Part shown: positions 54,720-63,669 of the stretch, one piece after another | Layout: every line of letters starts with the position of its first letter | How positions within the stretch are numbered: position 1 is the stretch's first letter | Origin: Eukaryota sp. TZLM1-RC | Taxonomy: Eukaryota > Metamonada: BaSk clade | Direction of reading: 5' to 3' | DNA length: 64,000 bases | Assembly: GCA_040285825.1 (NCBI GenBank) | Contig: JAUPSS010000008.1 | Coordinates: 310,001 to 374,000 of the forward strand | Notes under the pieces: generated by a model | The model's database searches: none | What the model was told of the DNA's origin: nothing | What the model saw: the letters and a program-made list of their open reading frames with translations, nothing else | Translations under genes and position numbers: made by a program

Positions 54720-55418
54720 TTATTGTTACTTCATATACCCCTGCTAACGAGGTTAAGCCTCATCCAGATTGTCCCAAGTGTGCAATCAAACTGTGGAGGA
54801 AGAGTATGATGTATTAACTATTTGCAAATTCGTTATCTGACGTTTAAATCACCTAAGTTTACACAATATTTTGTGTCTTTCATACCCGGATAATTCTAAA
54901 GAGCTGCAGAAGTCGACGAATCATCATGATGCAAAAGTACTAGATGTTGAAACAATGGTAATTTAACACAATAAATATTTTTGAATAATGTAATATGTAA
55001 ATATATTAAAAGTGGAAACAGAATGTTTTATTGGGGCCTCTACATAGTAGAGGATCATGGATCAAACACAATGTGCAGTATATATAAAACTGAACACAAA
55101 GAAATCAAAACAAAAAGATAGTACAGTTTAAAACCTCAAGCATGGGAAAACTAATATCTAAAGTGTCATGGGCCGACAATAGGCGCTCGCGTGATATCTG
55201 AGCTACGTGAGAGCCGATGCTTGAGAGTTTTCCTTGGAATTGAGTGCATTACGTACAGAAGGAAGATTGTTGGGTGTTGTGAATTTGAAATTAAGCACCT
55301 GAATTGCAAATCACAGTTTCATTGCGAAAATTGGCATTCGGAGCTATGGTTTGAAAGAGGATGAAAAATTTCTGTTTTTTCAATATCGTTTTTTCATATC
55401 TAAAGATACTATCTTATC
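54720..55418. other. Region upstream of the dynein light chain
   Basis: No supported gene. It contains a perfect 7-bp stem with 3-nt loop at 55037-55053 and presumably the DNAL4 promoter. Confidence 0.5.
55037..55053. other. Short perfect hairpin
   Basis: CCTCTAC-ATA-GTAGAGG in an AT-rich context. Function unknown. Confidence 0.5.
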
Positions 55419-55703
55419 ATGTTGACTGAAGAAAAACTAGTAATGAACTATCCATTGGTTGTGCACAGCGAGCTCTCTGATGAAGTTCAAGATGAGGCTG
55501 TTGAGATTCTCGTCAATTGTTACGAAAAGTACCCCACACATCTCGAAACCGCAGCCAAAGCCGCTAAGGATGCATTGGATGCTAAGTTTGGCTCTTCTTG
55601 GAACTGCTGCTTAGGAAATTTTGACTTCACCATTGAACATTCCGGACAGATACTATTTCTGTATATCAATGGCACTATTGGTGCTTTATTGTTCAAGTGT
55701 TAA
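55419..55703 (+). CDS. DNAL4: Dynein light chain, DNAL4-like (LC8 superfamily)
   Basis: 94 residues, a full LC8-fold protein. It has the N-terminal MNYPLVVHSELSDEVQDEA, then AAKAAKDALDAKFGSSWNC, and ends IEHSGQILFLYINGTIGALL. The FPLVxHS-like start and KFGSSW fit axonemal DNAL4 better than cytoplasmic DYNLL, which lacks the PLV segment. It would be a subunit of axonemal outer-arm or general dynein complexes. Intact and intronless. Its stop lies 57 bp from the convergent SPO11/TOP6A stop. Confidence 0.85.
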   Translation: MLTEEKLVMNYPLVVHSELSDEVQDEAVEILVNCYEKYPTHLETAAKAAKDALDAKFGSSWNCCLGNFDFTIEHSGQILFLYINGTIGALLFKC

Positions 55704-55760
55704 CTGATCTACAAAATGTAACATACAACTTATATTTTATTTTAACTTACTCTAAAAGAC

Positions 55761-56981
55761 TTAGATCCAATCTGCGTCTTGAATTTTTCTCGGGAGATAC
55801 TCTTGGGTAAGGTATTGGAAACCGAATGTTGAAAGAGCCTGTATTTCTGCCTTTTCTTTCTTTTTTATCATCAAAGATAGTTCCTTTACCCATTTTGGAT
55901 TTCTTTTAATAAAATCTTCTTCCAAAAGCTCTTTACCTGTTTTGATATCCTTATCCGTCATTGATAGCCTACATTGACTGGGAATACCATACTTGTCTAG
56001 ATCAGAAGGGAGGACACCCAACCACTTAATATCAGGTGTAGTTAAATGAGCAGAATCATAAGACATGTTCTTGGAGCCGGACATGTAGACCGAAAGAATT
56101 TTCAAACCATAAGGATCTGAATCAAACAGTCCTAATATTGGAATCTGAAGGGTTTCCTTTAGCTTGGCCAAAAAAAGTCTAGTGGCAACATCAGGTTGTC
56201 CCTTTGCGGTAATAATAATACATGGGAATCTGTTATAGAAACGATCTTCGGCAAGTCGCATAAAAGCAGCATCCTTCTCTACCAAAAGAATGAATCTCGC
56301 ATCAGACTGCAAGTTGGTAACTTGGTCAATGAAGGGAGGTATGGCCTTCCCACCAGTACCCATTCGAGAACAGTCAATGGGATCACCGTTCTCAGTGTAT
56401 TGTAACCTACCTACAACCACACCCTTTTCAGAGGCAACAACATGTAGTGATGTGCGAGTGACACCAAGAAGACAAGCACAATCGTCGAGCATATCATCAG
56501 AAGTGGTCTGTTCTTGGAAGAGCTTCACATCAGTATAAAACAAATCTCTCTTTGTTGTGTGAATACCCTTGTTGCACAACTCACGTATTAAGCGTAAAAC
56601 TCTGCACATAATAGCAGTTTTTCTAACCATGGACACAGATGCAAACGATCTAGTTGTTTCTTTACCTCCAAGTACAATCCTTTCGAGTTCTTCAACATAA
56701 TGTTGGTTAGAAGACGCTCTGGAGGGAAGTGTGAATGACACACCCTCTCCCTCAAGAATTGTGTGGGCGATTCGAAGCATCTGCTGTTCTATAGACTGAG
56801 AAACCTGACTTGCACCTAAAATTTGGACTTCTTTGAGATCAAGTTCTGTGGATATGTCATCTAAGGAGAGTCGTTTCCGCTTATTGGCCTTTTCCTTTCT
56901 AGATAAAACATCAACATGTACAAGTATATCATCAACGTCCTCAGGTACAGACGATGAAGCTTTACGTTTGCGAGGGGGCAT
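55761..56981 (-). CDS. SPO11 / topoisomerase VI subunit A-like protein
   Basis: 406 residues with both catalytic halves. The winged-helix domain has nucleophile Tyr149 in [10 protein letters not shown]. The TOPRIM domain has Glu235 (LLVEKDAAF) and Asp287/Asp289 (FDSDPYG) for metal binding. A basic N-terminus (KRKRLSL region) looks like a nuclear signal. The C-terminal half ([40 protein letters not shown]) resembles the plant SPO11-3/TOP6A type, by memory, more than meiotic SPO11. If so it would pair with a TopoVI-B subunit in endocycle or decatenation work; otherwise it makes meiotic breaks. Fanzor relic 3 ends only 73 bp upstream of its ATG. Confidence 0.85.
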   Translation of the reverse strand: MPPRKRKASSSVPEDVDDILVHVDVLSRKEKANKRKRLSLDDISTELDLKEVQILGASQVSQSIEQQMLRIAHTILEGEGVSFTLPSRASSNQHYVEELERIVLGGKETTRSFASVSMVRKTAIMCRVLRLIRELCNKGIHTTKRDLFYTDVKLFQEQTTSDDMLDDCACLLGVTRTSLHVVASEKGVVVGRLQYTENGDPIDCSRMGTGGKAIPPFIDQVTNLQSDARFILLVEKDAAFMRLAEDRFYNRFPCIIITAKGQPDVATRLFLAKLKETLQIPILGLFDSDPYGLKILSVYMSGSKNMSYDSAHLTTPDIKWLGVLPSDLDKYGIPSQCRLSMTDKDIKTGKELLEEDFIKRNPKWVKELSLMIKKKEKAEIQALSTFGFQYLTQEYLPRKIQDADWI

Positions 56982-57054
56982 TGATAAATATCACTAAAAA
57001 GTGGGAAATTCCCATAAATACACGATCAATTTTCGTGTGGAATAATTACAAAAA

Positions 57055-57714
57055 CTATCTACTACACAGATACTGAGGCCTTTCATTGCCACTCATTCTG
57101 GCTTCAGCAATTGCAAACATATTCAGACAAGCCAGCTTATTTCTACTGAAAAGCTTTGTTGAGCCTTTGTTACTGAGTTTGCAACTCTCACTTTTACAAG
57201 CTAATAAACCATGACATGTAGTAACAGGAGTCTTTTCTCTTCTATAGAATCTGGGATTTGTTACTCTCAAAAACGTAGAAACCTTTTCGAAGCAAACAGG
57301 ACATTTTGCTGAAGTGAAAACTTCATTAATCGTCAATACTTCAAATCCATTTCTTTTCAGCAATTGAATCCATCCAATGCCTCTAGTAGGTCTCTGATGT
57401 TTCAAATTCTTGGAACCTTTTTTACCATAATCACCAATTAGTATTGAAGTGTCTTTTGGGTTGCCAAAATTCTGAACAAGGCTTTTTAACAACCAACTTT
57501 CAGTCTTTTGCTTGTGAATAAAAGCTTGCATTTTATGAATGCTCCACAACTCAAGACTGTAAAAGTCAATTGTCCAAAAAACTTGCCGAAGTTTGGCAAC
57601 CACAAAGTTGGAAAAATCTATAATAGTTGCTGAATTGGCAGCAAACGCGGATAATTCGGTGTTTGCATCTTCGATTGTCATTTCGTTAGACTCTATCATT
57701 CGGTTCCTGTAGTA
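57055..57714 (-). pseudogene. Fanzor relic 3, uninterrupted C-terminal ~220 codons
   Basis: One stop-free frame: YYRNRMIESNEMTIEDANTE, FVVAKLRQVFWTIDFYSLEL, LIGDYGKKGS (before RuvC-II), RuvC-II TINEVFTSAKCPVC, zinc-finger second half CHGLLACKSESCK, then SRNKLACLN at the RuvC-III position and the terminal GNERPQYL. The CHGLL..C signature and terminal RP motif are typical of Fanzor1. The normal RuvC-III Asp (RD) is Asn here (AGA AAT). RuvC-I and the N-terminus are absent, the 5' side being cut by a family B LINE fragment at 57715. It is therefore truncated and catalytically impaired, although its frame has survived. Retained coding could reflect recent loss or a domesticated short product. Confidence 0.82.
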
Positions 57715-57790
57715 AGGATAACATGTAAGGAAAAAACAAATGGACAAAGTACATAATGAGTGCACAATGTTGTACCTTCTATATTAGTGA
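57715..57790 (-). mobile_element. LINE family B fragment at the broken end of Fanzor relic 3
   Basis: CACTCATTATGTACTTTGTC is similar to 61840-61860 of family B copy B7 (THYVLCPFALS), so a LINE piece forms this breakpoint. Confidence 0.6.
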
Positions 57791-57984
57791 ATGCTTCAAT
57801 ACATCACTATTATATCATTCAAAAATCTAATGCATTGGGATTTTGACAAGTTTAACCCCCTCCTCAGTCACCACGTAATACTTCCTTCATGGACTATAAA
57901 CATATCGATCATATTGAGTTGATGGTTGTTCGAATTGTTTTATAAGATGGTAAAATAAATTTGTCTTTCTGAAACAACACGAAA

Positions 57985-58300
57985 AGTTTCAGACAAAGGA
58001 TACAATCATGAAACCCATATTGAATCGATTTTGTATCAGAGGAGAAGTAGCTAAACAATCAATTGGCAAAATATGGGAAAATTCCCTATGAAGTTTGAGT
58101 TTCATTTCATTTATCATTTTATATGCCAGATTGCCTAATCCATGTCCGTAGGGTATTTTTATGGATTTTTTGGCAAATACCAAAGTATCTAAAAGAAAAA
58201 AGCCATTTTCCCTGATGACAACTTCTCTCCATCTTGGTGAAAGTTGATTGAGTACATCAATTGCTGTATCATCGGGAACAGTGGGAAAAGTTAAATCATA
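57985..58300 (-). pseudogene. Unassigned ORF remnant between Fanzor 3 and element E
   Basis: One minus frame reads AIDVLNQLSPRWREVVIREN, LLDTLVFAKKSIKIPYGHGL and GNLAYKMINEMKLKLHREFS up to a stop at 57989. Not recognised. It continues from element E by one frameshift, so it may be the end of the element E protein. Confidence 0.4.
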
Positions 58301-59091
58301 AGCTTTAAAAACCTACGAAGCAAGGTTTTTTCGGCAGAGAAAATTTCTGCCTGAATATCCATGTCAGTGTCTGGTAATCTGACTTGAGGACTCATTCCCA
58401 ACATAAGTGAATATTTATTCTCCAAAAAGACATTATGGCGGTCAAACTTACCAATAACAATCGAAATTAAAAACACTTTTTGATCTCAAATCCACTCACG
58501 CATTTGCTCATCAGTTTTCTTTTTCCAAAGATTTGTACCCTCTCTTCTCCTTTTGTTGATAATCTCATCAGGAGGGAGAAATTGTCCATCATGATTTTGA
58601 TAAAGATGACCATCCTGATAGGTTTCAAGATCAAAGCACATAACAATGGGAAGATTTTGATTTGAGGTCATTGATTTGAATTGAATCAAAGGATCAGGCT
58701 TGAAGCCACTAAGACTTGGCTCAATTTTTCTGACAATACTCGGTTTCAATGGTTTTTTTGTCAAAATCTTCTTGTTCTCGATATTCAACATTGTATTCTC
58801 AATACAAATTTCTCGGTTCAGTGCTTATTGTTGTTTTTTTAGCTTATGCTTTGATGTTTGTTGGTCAAAAATTGCATTTCTTATAATTTTTGATGGAGGA
58901 GTTGATTTAAAATTCAATTTTCTCTTTCTGGGACCAGGATTTGCTTCAACATCTCCATCCATTGTTAAGTCAGCAATAAATGGGTTTGTTGATAGAAGAT
59001 GTCGGCAGCTACTGGTTTGAAAAGATACATTATAAACATAATAATCAAACTCAACATTATCAAAATAGCGATTTAAGACACAACATCCCAT
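58301..59091 (-). mobile_element. Element E, copy 2, with 2A-like motif
   Basis: From 5' to 3' (minus): ORF 59091-58825 (88 codons) contains GDVEANPGP (Asp-Val-Glu-x-Asn-Pro-Gly-Pro codons 58953-58930), the exact 2A ribosome-skipping consensus, followed by a basic RKRK stretch. ORF 58791-58486 matches copy 1 (12885-13390) with MCFDLETYQDGHLYQ. After one in-frame TGA the frame continues to LLRRF (58476-58305). 2A-like motifs occur in several non-LTR retroelements and RNA-virus polyproteins. No reverse transcriptase is seen here. Element class unknown. Confidence 0.55.
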
Positions 59092-59330
59092 ATCTAAAGT
59101 GCAAGTAGCTAAACCTCAAAAATGAACGAACTCATAAACATCAAAACAACAATGTAAAACAAAACATATACAAAAAAACATCCCACATTCACGAAACAAG
59201 TACGTGAACCACAAAAAACAACAAACTGAAAAACATCAAGACAACAATTCAAAACAGAACACAAACAAGAAAAACATCCCATATTCATAGTGCAAGTACC
59301 TAAACCAAAACAACTCAACTAACTAAACAT
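59084..59330. repeat. 95-bp minisatellite at the 5' side of element E
   Basis: Units start with CATCCCA at 59084, 59179 and 59275 (95 and 96 bp, then a partial unit). Units are diverged. They lie just upstream of the 2A-containing ORF, like the tandem promoter monomers of some retroelements. Confidence 0.75.
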
Positions 59331-60016
59331 TCTATTTCTTTGGCAAAGAGGCTGTCTTTTAAAAACCTTGAACAACCTTGGATCTAGGTAGGTATCATTA
59401 TATACACAGATATTTCCAAACCTACCAAAAATCAGGGTAGTTTAGAGACTTTATACTTAATCAAAATTGTATGTTTTCTATTAGGAATCAATACTTTAAA
59501 ATTAGTGTTGGTGACACATTCTCTAAAATTTGCCTTCACATCACAAATAGAACATGATCTATTTCGTTCCTTATTCGTCATTTGTGAAAATTCTGTAATC
59601 AAAACTTATTTATCCTTTACCACTGATTATCGTTTATGATACCTTTGTAAAAATAGAAAACTTTTTCCCGAACTTTGAACTCCAATCACCAATATCATCA
59701 ACTACATCATCAAGGGGAGGGATGCGATGCTTAGTGGAATATATCTGCAAACTTCATTTTCTTAACTACCTATTGTCATGGAAGGTAAGTTTCCCTAAGG
59801 TTATCTTTATATTTATTTGATTTAAATTTTGGAATTTATTCTTAAAAAATTGACAAACATTGAGTGTTGAAAATGGAACAAATGAAAGAAAAAAATATGC
59901 AAAATAAAAGTCAAAAATAAAATTCCCCCAATTTCTAAACATTGGTCTAATTTCTGTAAAACACAGTTAAGGAGAATTAAACAGGAATAATCTAACAACA
60001 ACTAAATAAATAGAAA
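59331..60016. other. Non-coding stretch
   Basis: AT-rich, no gene recognised. It includes the 3' flank of the WDR18/Ipi3-like gene. Confidence 0.5.
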
Positions 60017-61219
60017 CTACATCTCCACAAACTCGGACAACAAATTCTGAGAAATTTGCTTCCATTTCAAAGCCTCAGTTTCCCAATTCAAAAGATTTTG
60101 TGAACCGCAAGAACTATCAAAGCTACAATTACTTACTAAACTACCAGTCAAGTCTCCAACAATGGCATTACTTAGTGAGTCATCGTTAGAACAAACGCCA
60201 ATAAAGCTAGAATTGGTAGATACCCTTTTCAAGGGAGCAATAACAAAAGCTTCCTTACTGGATTTATCAATCAAATTGGATGGAGTCGGTATGACAAAAA
60301 GGCAAGAAACAGGACCCTTGACATCAACATTGGAAACACATTGACCATCATTGACCGACCAAGACTTTATTGAACCATCAAGACTCCCACTGAAAAGCCT
60401 TTTAGAGTGTTCAGCAAAGCAAACTACTGATACCTCTGACTCATGGCTCTTCTGGCATTTGACTAGGTTTGGATATGTATTGAGCGAAACATTCGTCAGA
60501 CTGATCATTGAAACAGATCCAAAACCTGTCCCAACCGCCAAACAAGTTTCCAAACTGTCAACAGCCATGGATGAACAGGGCTCTGGAAGGGTAAAGGACC
60601 ATAGAGACACACCAGTGACGGGACAAAGGATAGCCAATGTTCCATCAGATGAAGCAGCAAAGAGTCTGGGGGGAAGCGTGGAAGGAGAAAAAATGAGTGA
60701 AGCAATGGGAGCAACAAATGAGGTAAAAGAATGTCTGCAAGTGGGGTGAGGTGGGTCAATGGTTCCATAAAGAGAAAGAAGAGAGGAAAGGTTCCAGACA
60801 ATGACAGCAGAGTCTACCCCTCCTGTAGCAAGGTAGGAACCACAAGGGGAAGTAGAGAGAGTTTTAATGGGACAAAAGTGAAGTTTAGAGGAGCAAAGGA
60901 GGGTGCCAGTTGATGTGTCCCAGATACGAATAGAACCATCTTGGCAACCAGCAAGGAGAAGTGTCTCATCATGAGAGATGCAGAGAGAAGTGGGTTGTAT
61001 ATCGAGAGTGCATCGGTAAACTGGTGAAGAGCGACCGTAAAGACAGAGGTAAATTATAGGAGACCCCGGATGTATAGATGCAAAGAATGAAGACGAGTAA
61101 GCAGTTGAGCGGAAATCAGAATGAACTTGCTTAACACTGGCAATGGTAGCCCCAGAAACAGGATGCCAAAAAGATATGCCAGGCTGTGTAGCAATTCCGG
61201 ACACAATGACTTCTTCCAT
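60017..61219 (-). CDS. WDR18: WDR18 / Ipi3-like WD40 protein (60S ribosome assembly)
   Basis: 400 residues from ATG 61219, which opens MEEVIVSGIATQPGISFWHP; an upstream in-frame TTG is not a likely start. Six or seven WD40 blades include LAGCQDGSIRIWDTSTGTLL, LATGGVDSAVIVWNLSSLLS and LFSGSLDGSIKSW. The order of blades and the sequence after the last full blade (DVKGPVSCLFVIP) match WDR18/Ipi3, where a similar ALKGPVT stretch occurs. In the Rix1 (PELP1-TEX10-WDR18) complex it acts in nucleolar/nuclear ITS2 removal and 60S remodelling with Rea1. Other WD40 families are possible but less likely. Fanzor relic 4 ends 111 bp upstream on the same strand. Confidence 0.72.
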   Translation of the reverse strand: MEEVIVSGIATQPGISFWHPVSGATIASVKQVHSDFRSTAYSSSFFASIHPGSPIIYLCLYGRSSPVYRCTLDIQPTSLCISHDETLLLAGCQDGSIRIWDTSTGTLLCSSKLHFCPIKTLSTSPCGSYLATGGVDSAVIVWNLSSLLSLYGTIDPPHPTCRHSFTSFVAPIASLIFSPSTLPPRLFAASSDGTLAILCPVTGVSLWSFTLPEPCSSMAVDSLETCLAVGTGFGSVSMISLTNVSLNTYPNLVKCQKSHESEVSVVCFAEHSKRLFSGSLDGSIKSWSVNDGQCVSNVDVKGPVSCLFVIPTPSNLIDKSSKEAFVIAPLKRVSTNSSFIGVCSNDDSLSNAIVGDLTGSLVSNCSFDSSCGSQNLLNWETEALKWKQISQNLLSEFVEM

Positions 61220-61330
61220 ATTTACAGACAATGTCTAAAAAATGAAAGTGTCAAATGTGGAGGGAACTGAGTTTCCCATTATTCTTTTTTGTCTTCTTAT
61301 AAAGAAATCAAACTTGTTGCGGCACAGGGC

Positions 61331-61575
61331 TCAGTGATCTCCATTGATCAGCAGTTGGTCTAGTATAGTACTTGGACGGAAGCCGGTATTCCTAATTTCT
61401 TCCTGTGTCGGTACACATGCGTTTCCGAGGGCCTTGATTATTTGCATAATCTTTTTAAAAAAATTAGTTTTCTGCGCTTTCTTACATTTGAAACAACAAC
61501 TGGTTCCAAACTCATCAATTAAAAGGACTTTATAACCAGCCCTTTGAAATATAATTCTTAAACTTTTGTTTTTTT
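61331..61575 (-). pseudogene. Fanzor relic 4, short C-terminal fragment
   Basis: The frame reads LRIIFQRAGYKVLLIDEFGT, then SCCFKCKKAQK, with RuvC-II (DEFGTS) and the first Cys pair. Then it jumps to IMQIIKALGN and TGFRPSTIL, the segment after RuvC-III with the terminal G.RP motif, and stops at TGA 61331. The zinc-finger second half and RuvC-III Asp were deleted. The RuvC-II context (hydrophobic strand, DEFGTS, CxxC) is typical Fanzor/TnpB. A weaker alternative is another zinc-ribbon RuvC-fold transposase. Confidence 0.68.
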
Positions 61576-61619
61576 TTTCTTTAATTTTTAATTTAGTACA
61601 CCGAGAAACTTAACAACAA

Positions 61620-62221
61620 ACTTACAATGCTAAATCTGCATAACCCAAATCAACCAGAAAGAATTGACTGGAAGTTTTTATTTCATAAAAGCGACCAAGA
61701 GAATAAAGCAGAAGATAATAAGGGGATAACACCTTTAAAAATTGAAAATACAATTCTGTTCTGCCAAAAAATTTTTGCCAAAAATTCTTCCTGAACGTTG
61801 TTTTACATTTTAACAGAATCATTCAAGAAAGATAAAGCAAATGGACAAAGGACATAATGAGTATGCGATTCAGCATTCAAGGAAATCAACTTTGCTTTAT
61901 ATTTATCAACTTTACAATTTTCAGCAACAGACGGCGCATTCTTGTGTTTTGACTGAGCTAATGGTATAAGAGAATTATTACACACATCAGTTGATCTCAC
62001 ATCAGTAATTATAGTGGTCCCTTCAAGACTTTCAAGCATTAAATCACCTCTATTACGACCAAAAGAATTCAAAATATTTTCATCAATCAATCGAGAGAGT
62101 AAAGGTTCTAAATATGGAACAATTTTGTGTGACTTTGACAAACAATATAGTTGACCTCTAAATGCATCATGGAATTTTGATCAAAAAGTAATAAAGTGTT
62201 ACAATTGTGTAAACAAAGGGT
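61620..62221 (-). mobile_element. LINE family B copy B7, segment 2 (3' side)
   Basis: Encodes IVPYLEPLLSRLIDENILNS, GRNRGDLMLESLEG and THYVLCPFALSFL, with a frameshift. It is split from its 5' part (63670-64000) by A4. Confidence 0.82.
62212..62221. repeat. 10-bp target-site duplication of A4, left copy
   Basis: AACAAAGGGT, repeated at 63670-63679. Confidence 0.92.
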
Positions 62222-63669
62222 AATATTTATTGAATTTGCACACTTAATTAAATTAACTCATAACTAATGGGACGACTATCATTGAAACAAGATTTCCTCT
62301 ACAAAATCTTGATCTGCTTGCTGTCTAGCTAAAGCTTCTCTTATTCGATTGAAAAACCGAGGTAATCTATTAATAATGGCAAATTGAATCCGTGAACGCC
62401 ATAAAAAAACATCAAAACTTTTCATTGTTTTTTCTTGCACCATTTTTTGGAAGTAATTTTAAAAAAGTTTCTGCTTCAACTGATAATCTTCCATTTATCG
62501 AAAATGGGAAAGCAATAAAAACCAGCTGTGTATTTCTATCGACATTTGCCTCTTCAATATCATTATCATATTTTCTATGTTTCTCTTTTGCTTTGAAATC
62601 CAGAGCAGCCACCGGATTAAGTTTTATTCTGTGAACCAAAGTATCATTTGCAACATTACATGAGACAAAGTCAACAATAGCTTCAGAATTATCAATCCAA
62701 TCACAGTATACATCACCTCTATCATCAGAACCAAAATTATTCAGAGAAAGTGTTTCCTTCAGCAGGGGCTCTTTGATCCACGATATTCTTGCAGTTTGTG
62801 CCATATTGAAAACAGTGTCTCTAACACCATCATGTAATGAAGAACGATAAGTTATCAATTTAGAGCAATTCAGAGCATGGCGCAAAGTGAGTTGAGGTGA
62901 ATTCGAACAAATACATTTTTCCTTTGATAATAATTGTTTAATGGGGATATTCAAATATAATCTCATTTTTGTTACAAATGCTTCATTAGTGGCACACAAT
63001 CCAAATCTTCGTGGTACAATGGTTACAGAAAGTGAAGAATCTGATGATTTGCTTTCACAAACACCCTTTTCCAATAACAATGAGTGAAGATCTTGATTTA
63101 AAACAGCCGAGCTGCATATATTATTATAAAGATCTTTTTCATACATTCCAGTCAATCGTTTCTGTAATGTTCGATGAGTGTACTTCAAATTTAAAACATT
63201 CTTTTCTGGAATATTGCCATTGAATGTTTGGGGAAAGCATCGACTCCATTTTTCTACATCAATGTTGGAAATTTCTTCATTTAATGCAAAAACAGTGGAA
63301 CTTTGCGTTGCCATCAATAAATCTTCGCAATCTGCAAATCTTTCGGAAAACTCAAAGATTGCATTTCTGCATCCACCAATTAAAGCAAACGAGGTAAGAG
63401 TAGAAGCCTTCGTCCACCCTAAACCGCCATAATGTGGTCTAAGGTAAGCATGGTCTGGAATTTGGAACATTTTGCATCCCAGTAATTGTGACAGAACTTT
63501 TGCACGTAATTCATTAAACTTCTGAGCCAAAGGCCTAGTGACAAGAGGATTTGTAGATCGAAATATATGATTGAAATTGGAACTAAAACACAGTCTTATA
63601 ATGGTAAATTTGATGTGTTTTTGTATATCTAAATTCATTATTCGGTCAATTTTGTCGGAAATTGAGTCC
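62222..63669 (-). mobile_element. LINE family A copy A4, 5'-truncated
   Basis: 1448-bp copy with an exact 10-bp duplication, inserted in B7. It encodes the region from DKIDRIMNLDIQKHIKFTII to the C-terminus in one frame (about 63670-62440), with a disrupted tail (FLKLLPKNGA) near the end. CCHC and endonuclease RGDVYCDWIDN are intact. Two extra bases lie after the ..CAATAAATA terminus. Confidence 0.92.

Noticed and set aside
54718-54850. CPKCAIKLWRKS frame that resembles a Fanzor zinc finger plus RuvC-III upstream of DNAL4
   Set aside because: No RuvC-II motif before it, no RD, and only one Cys pair; too weak to count as a fifth Fanzor.
57955-58000. 35-nt GTATCC..TTTCAG stretch as an intron linking the unknown ORF to Fanzor 3
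   Set aside because: The frame after it meets stops quickly and Fanzor 3 is cut by a LINE fragment, so a spliced link is not supported.
59109-59318. Cys-rich 69-codon minus-strand ORF
   Set aside because: It lies entirely in the 95-bp tandem repeat and its composition is explained by that.
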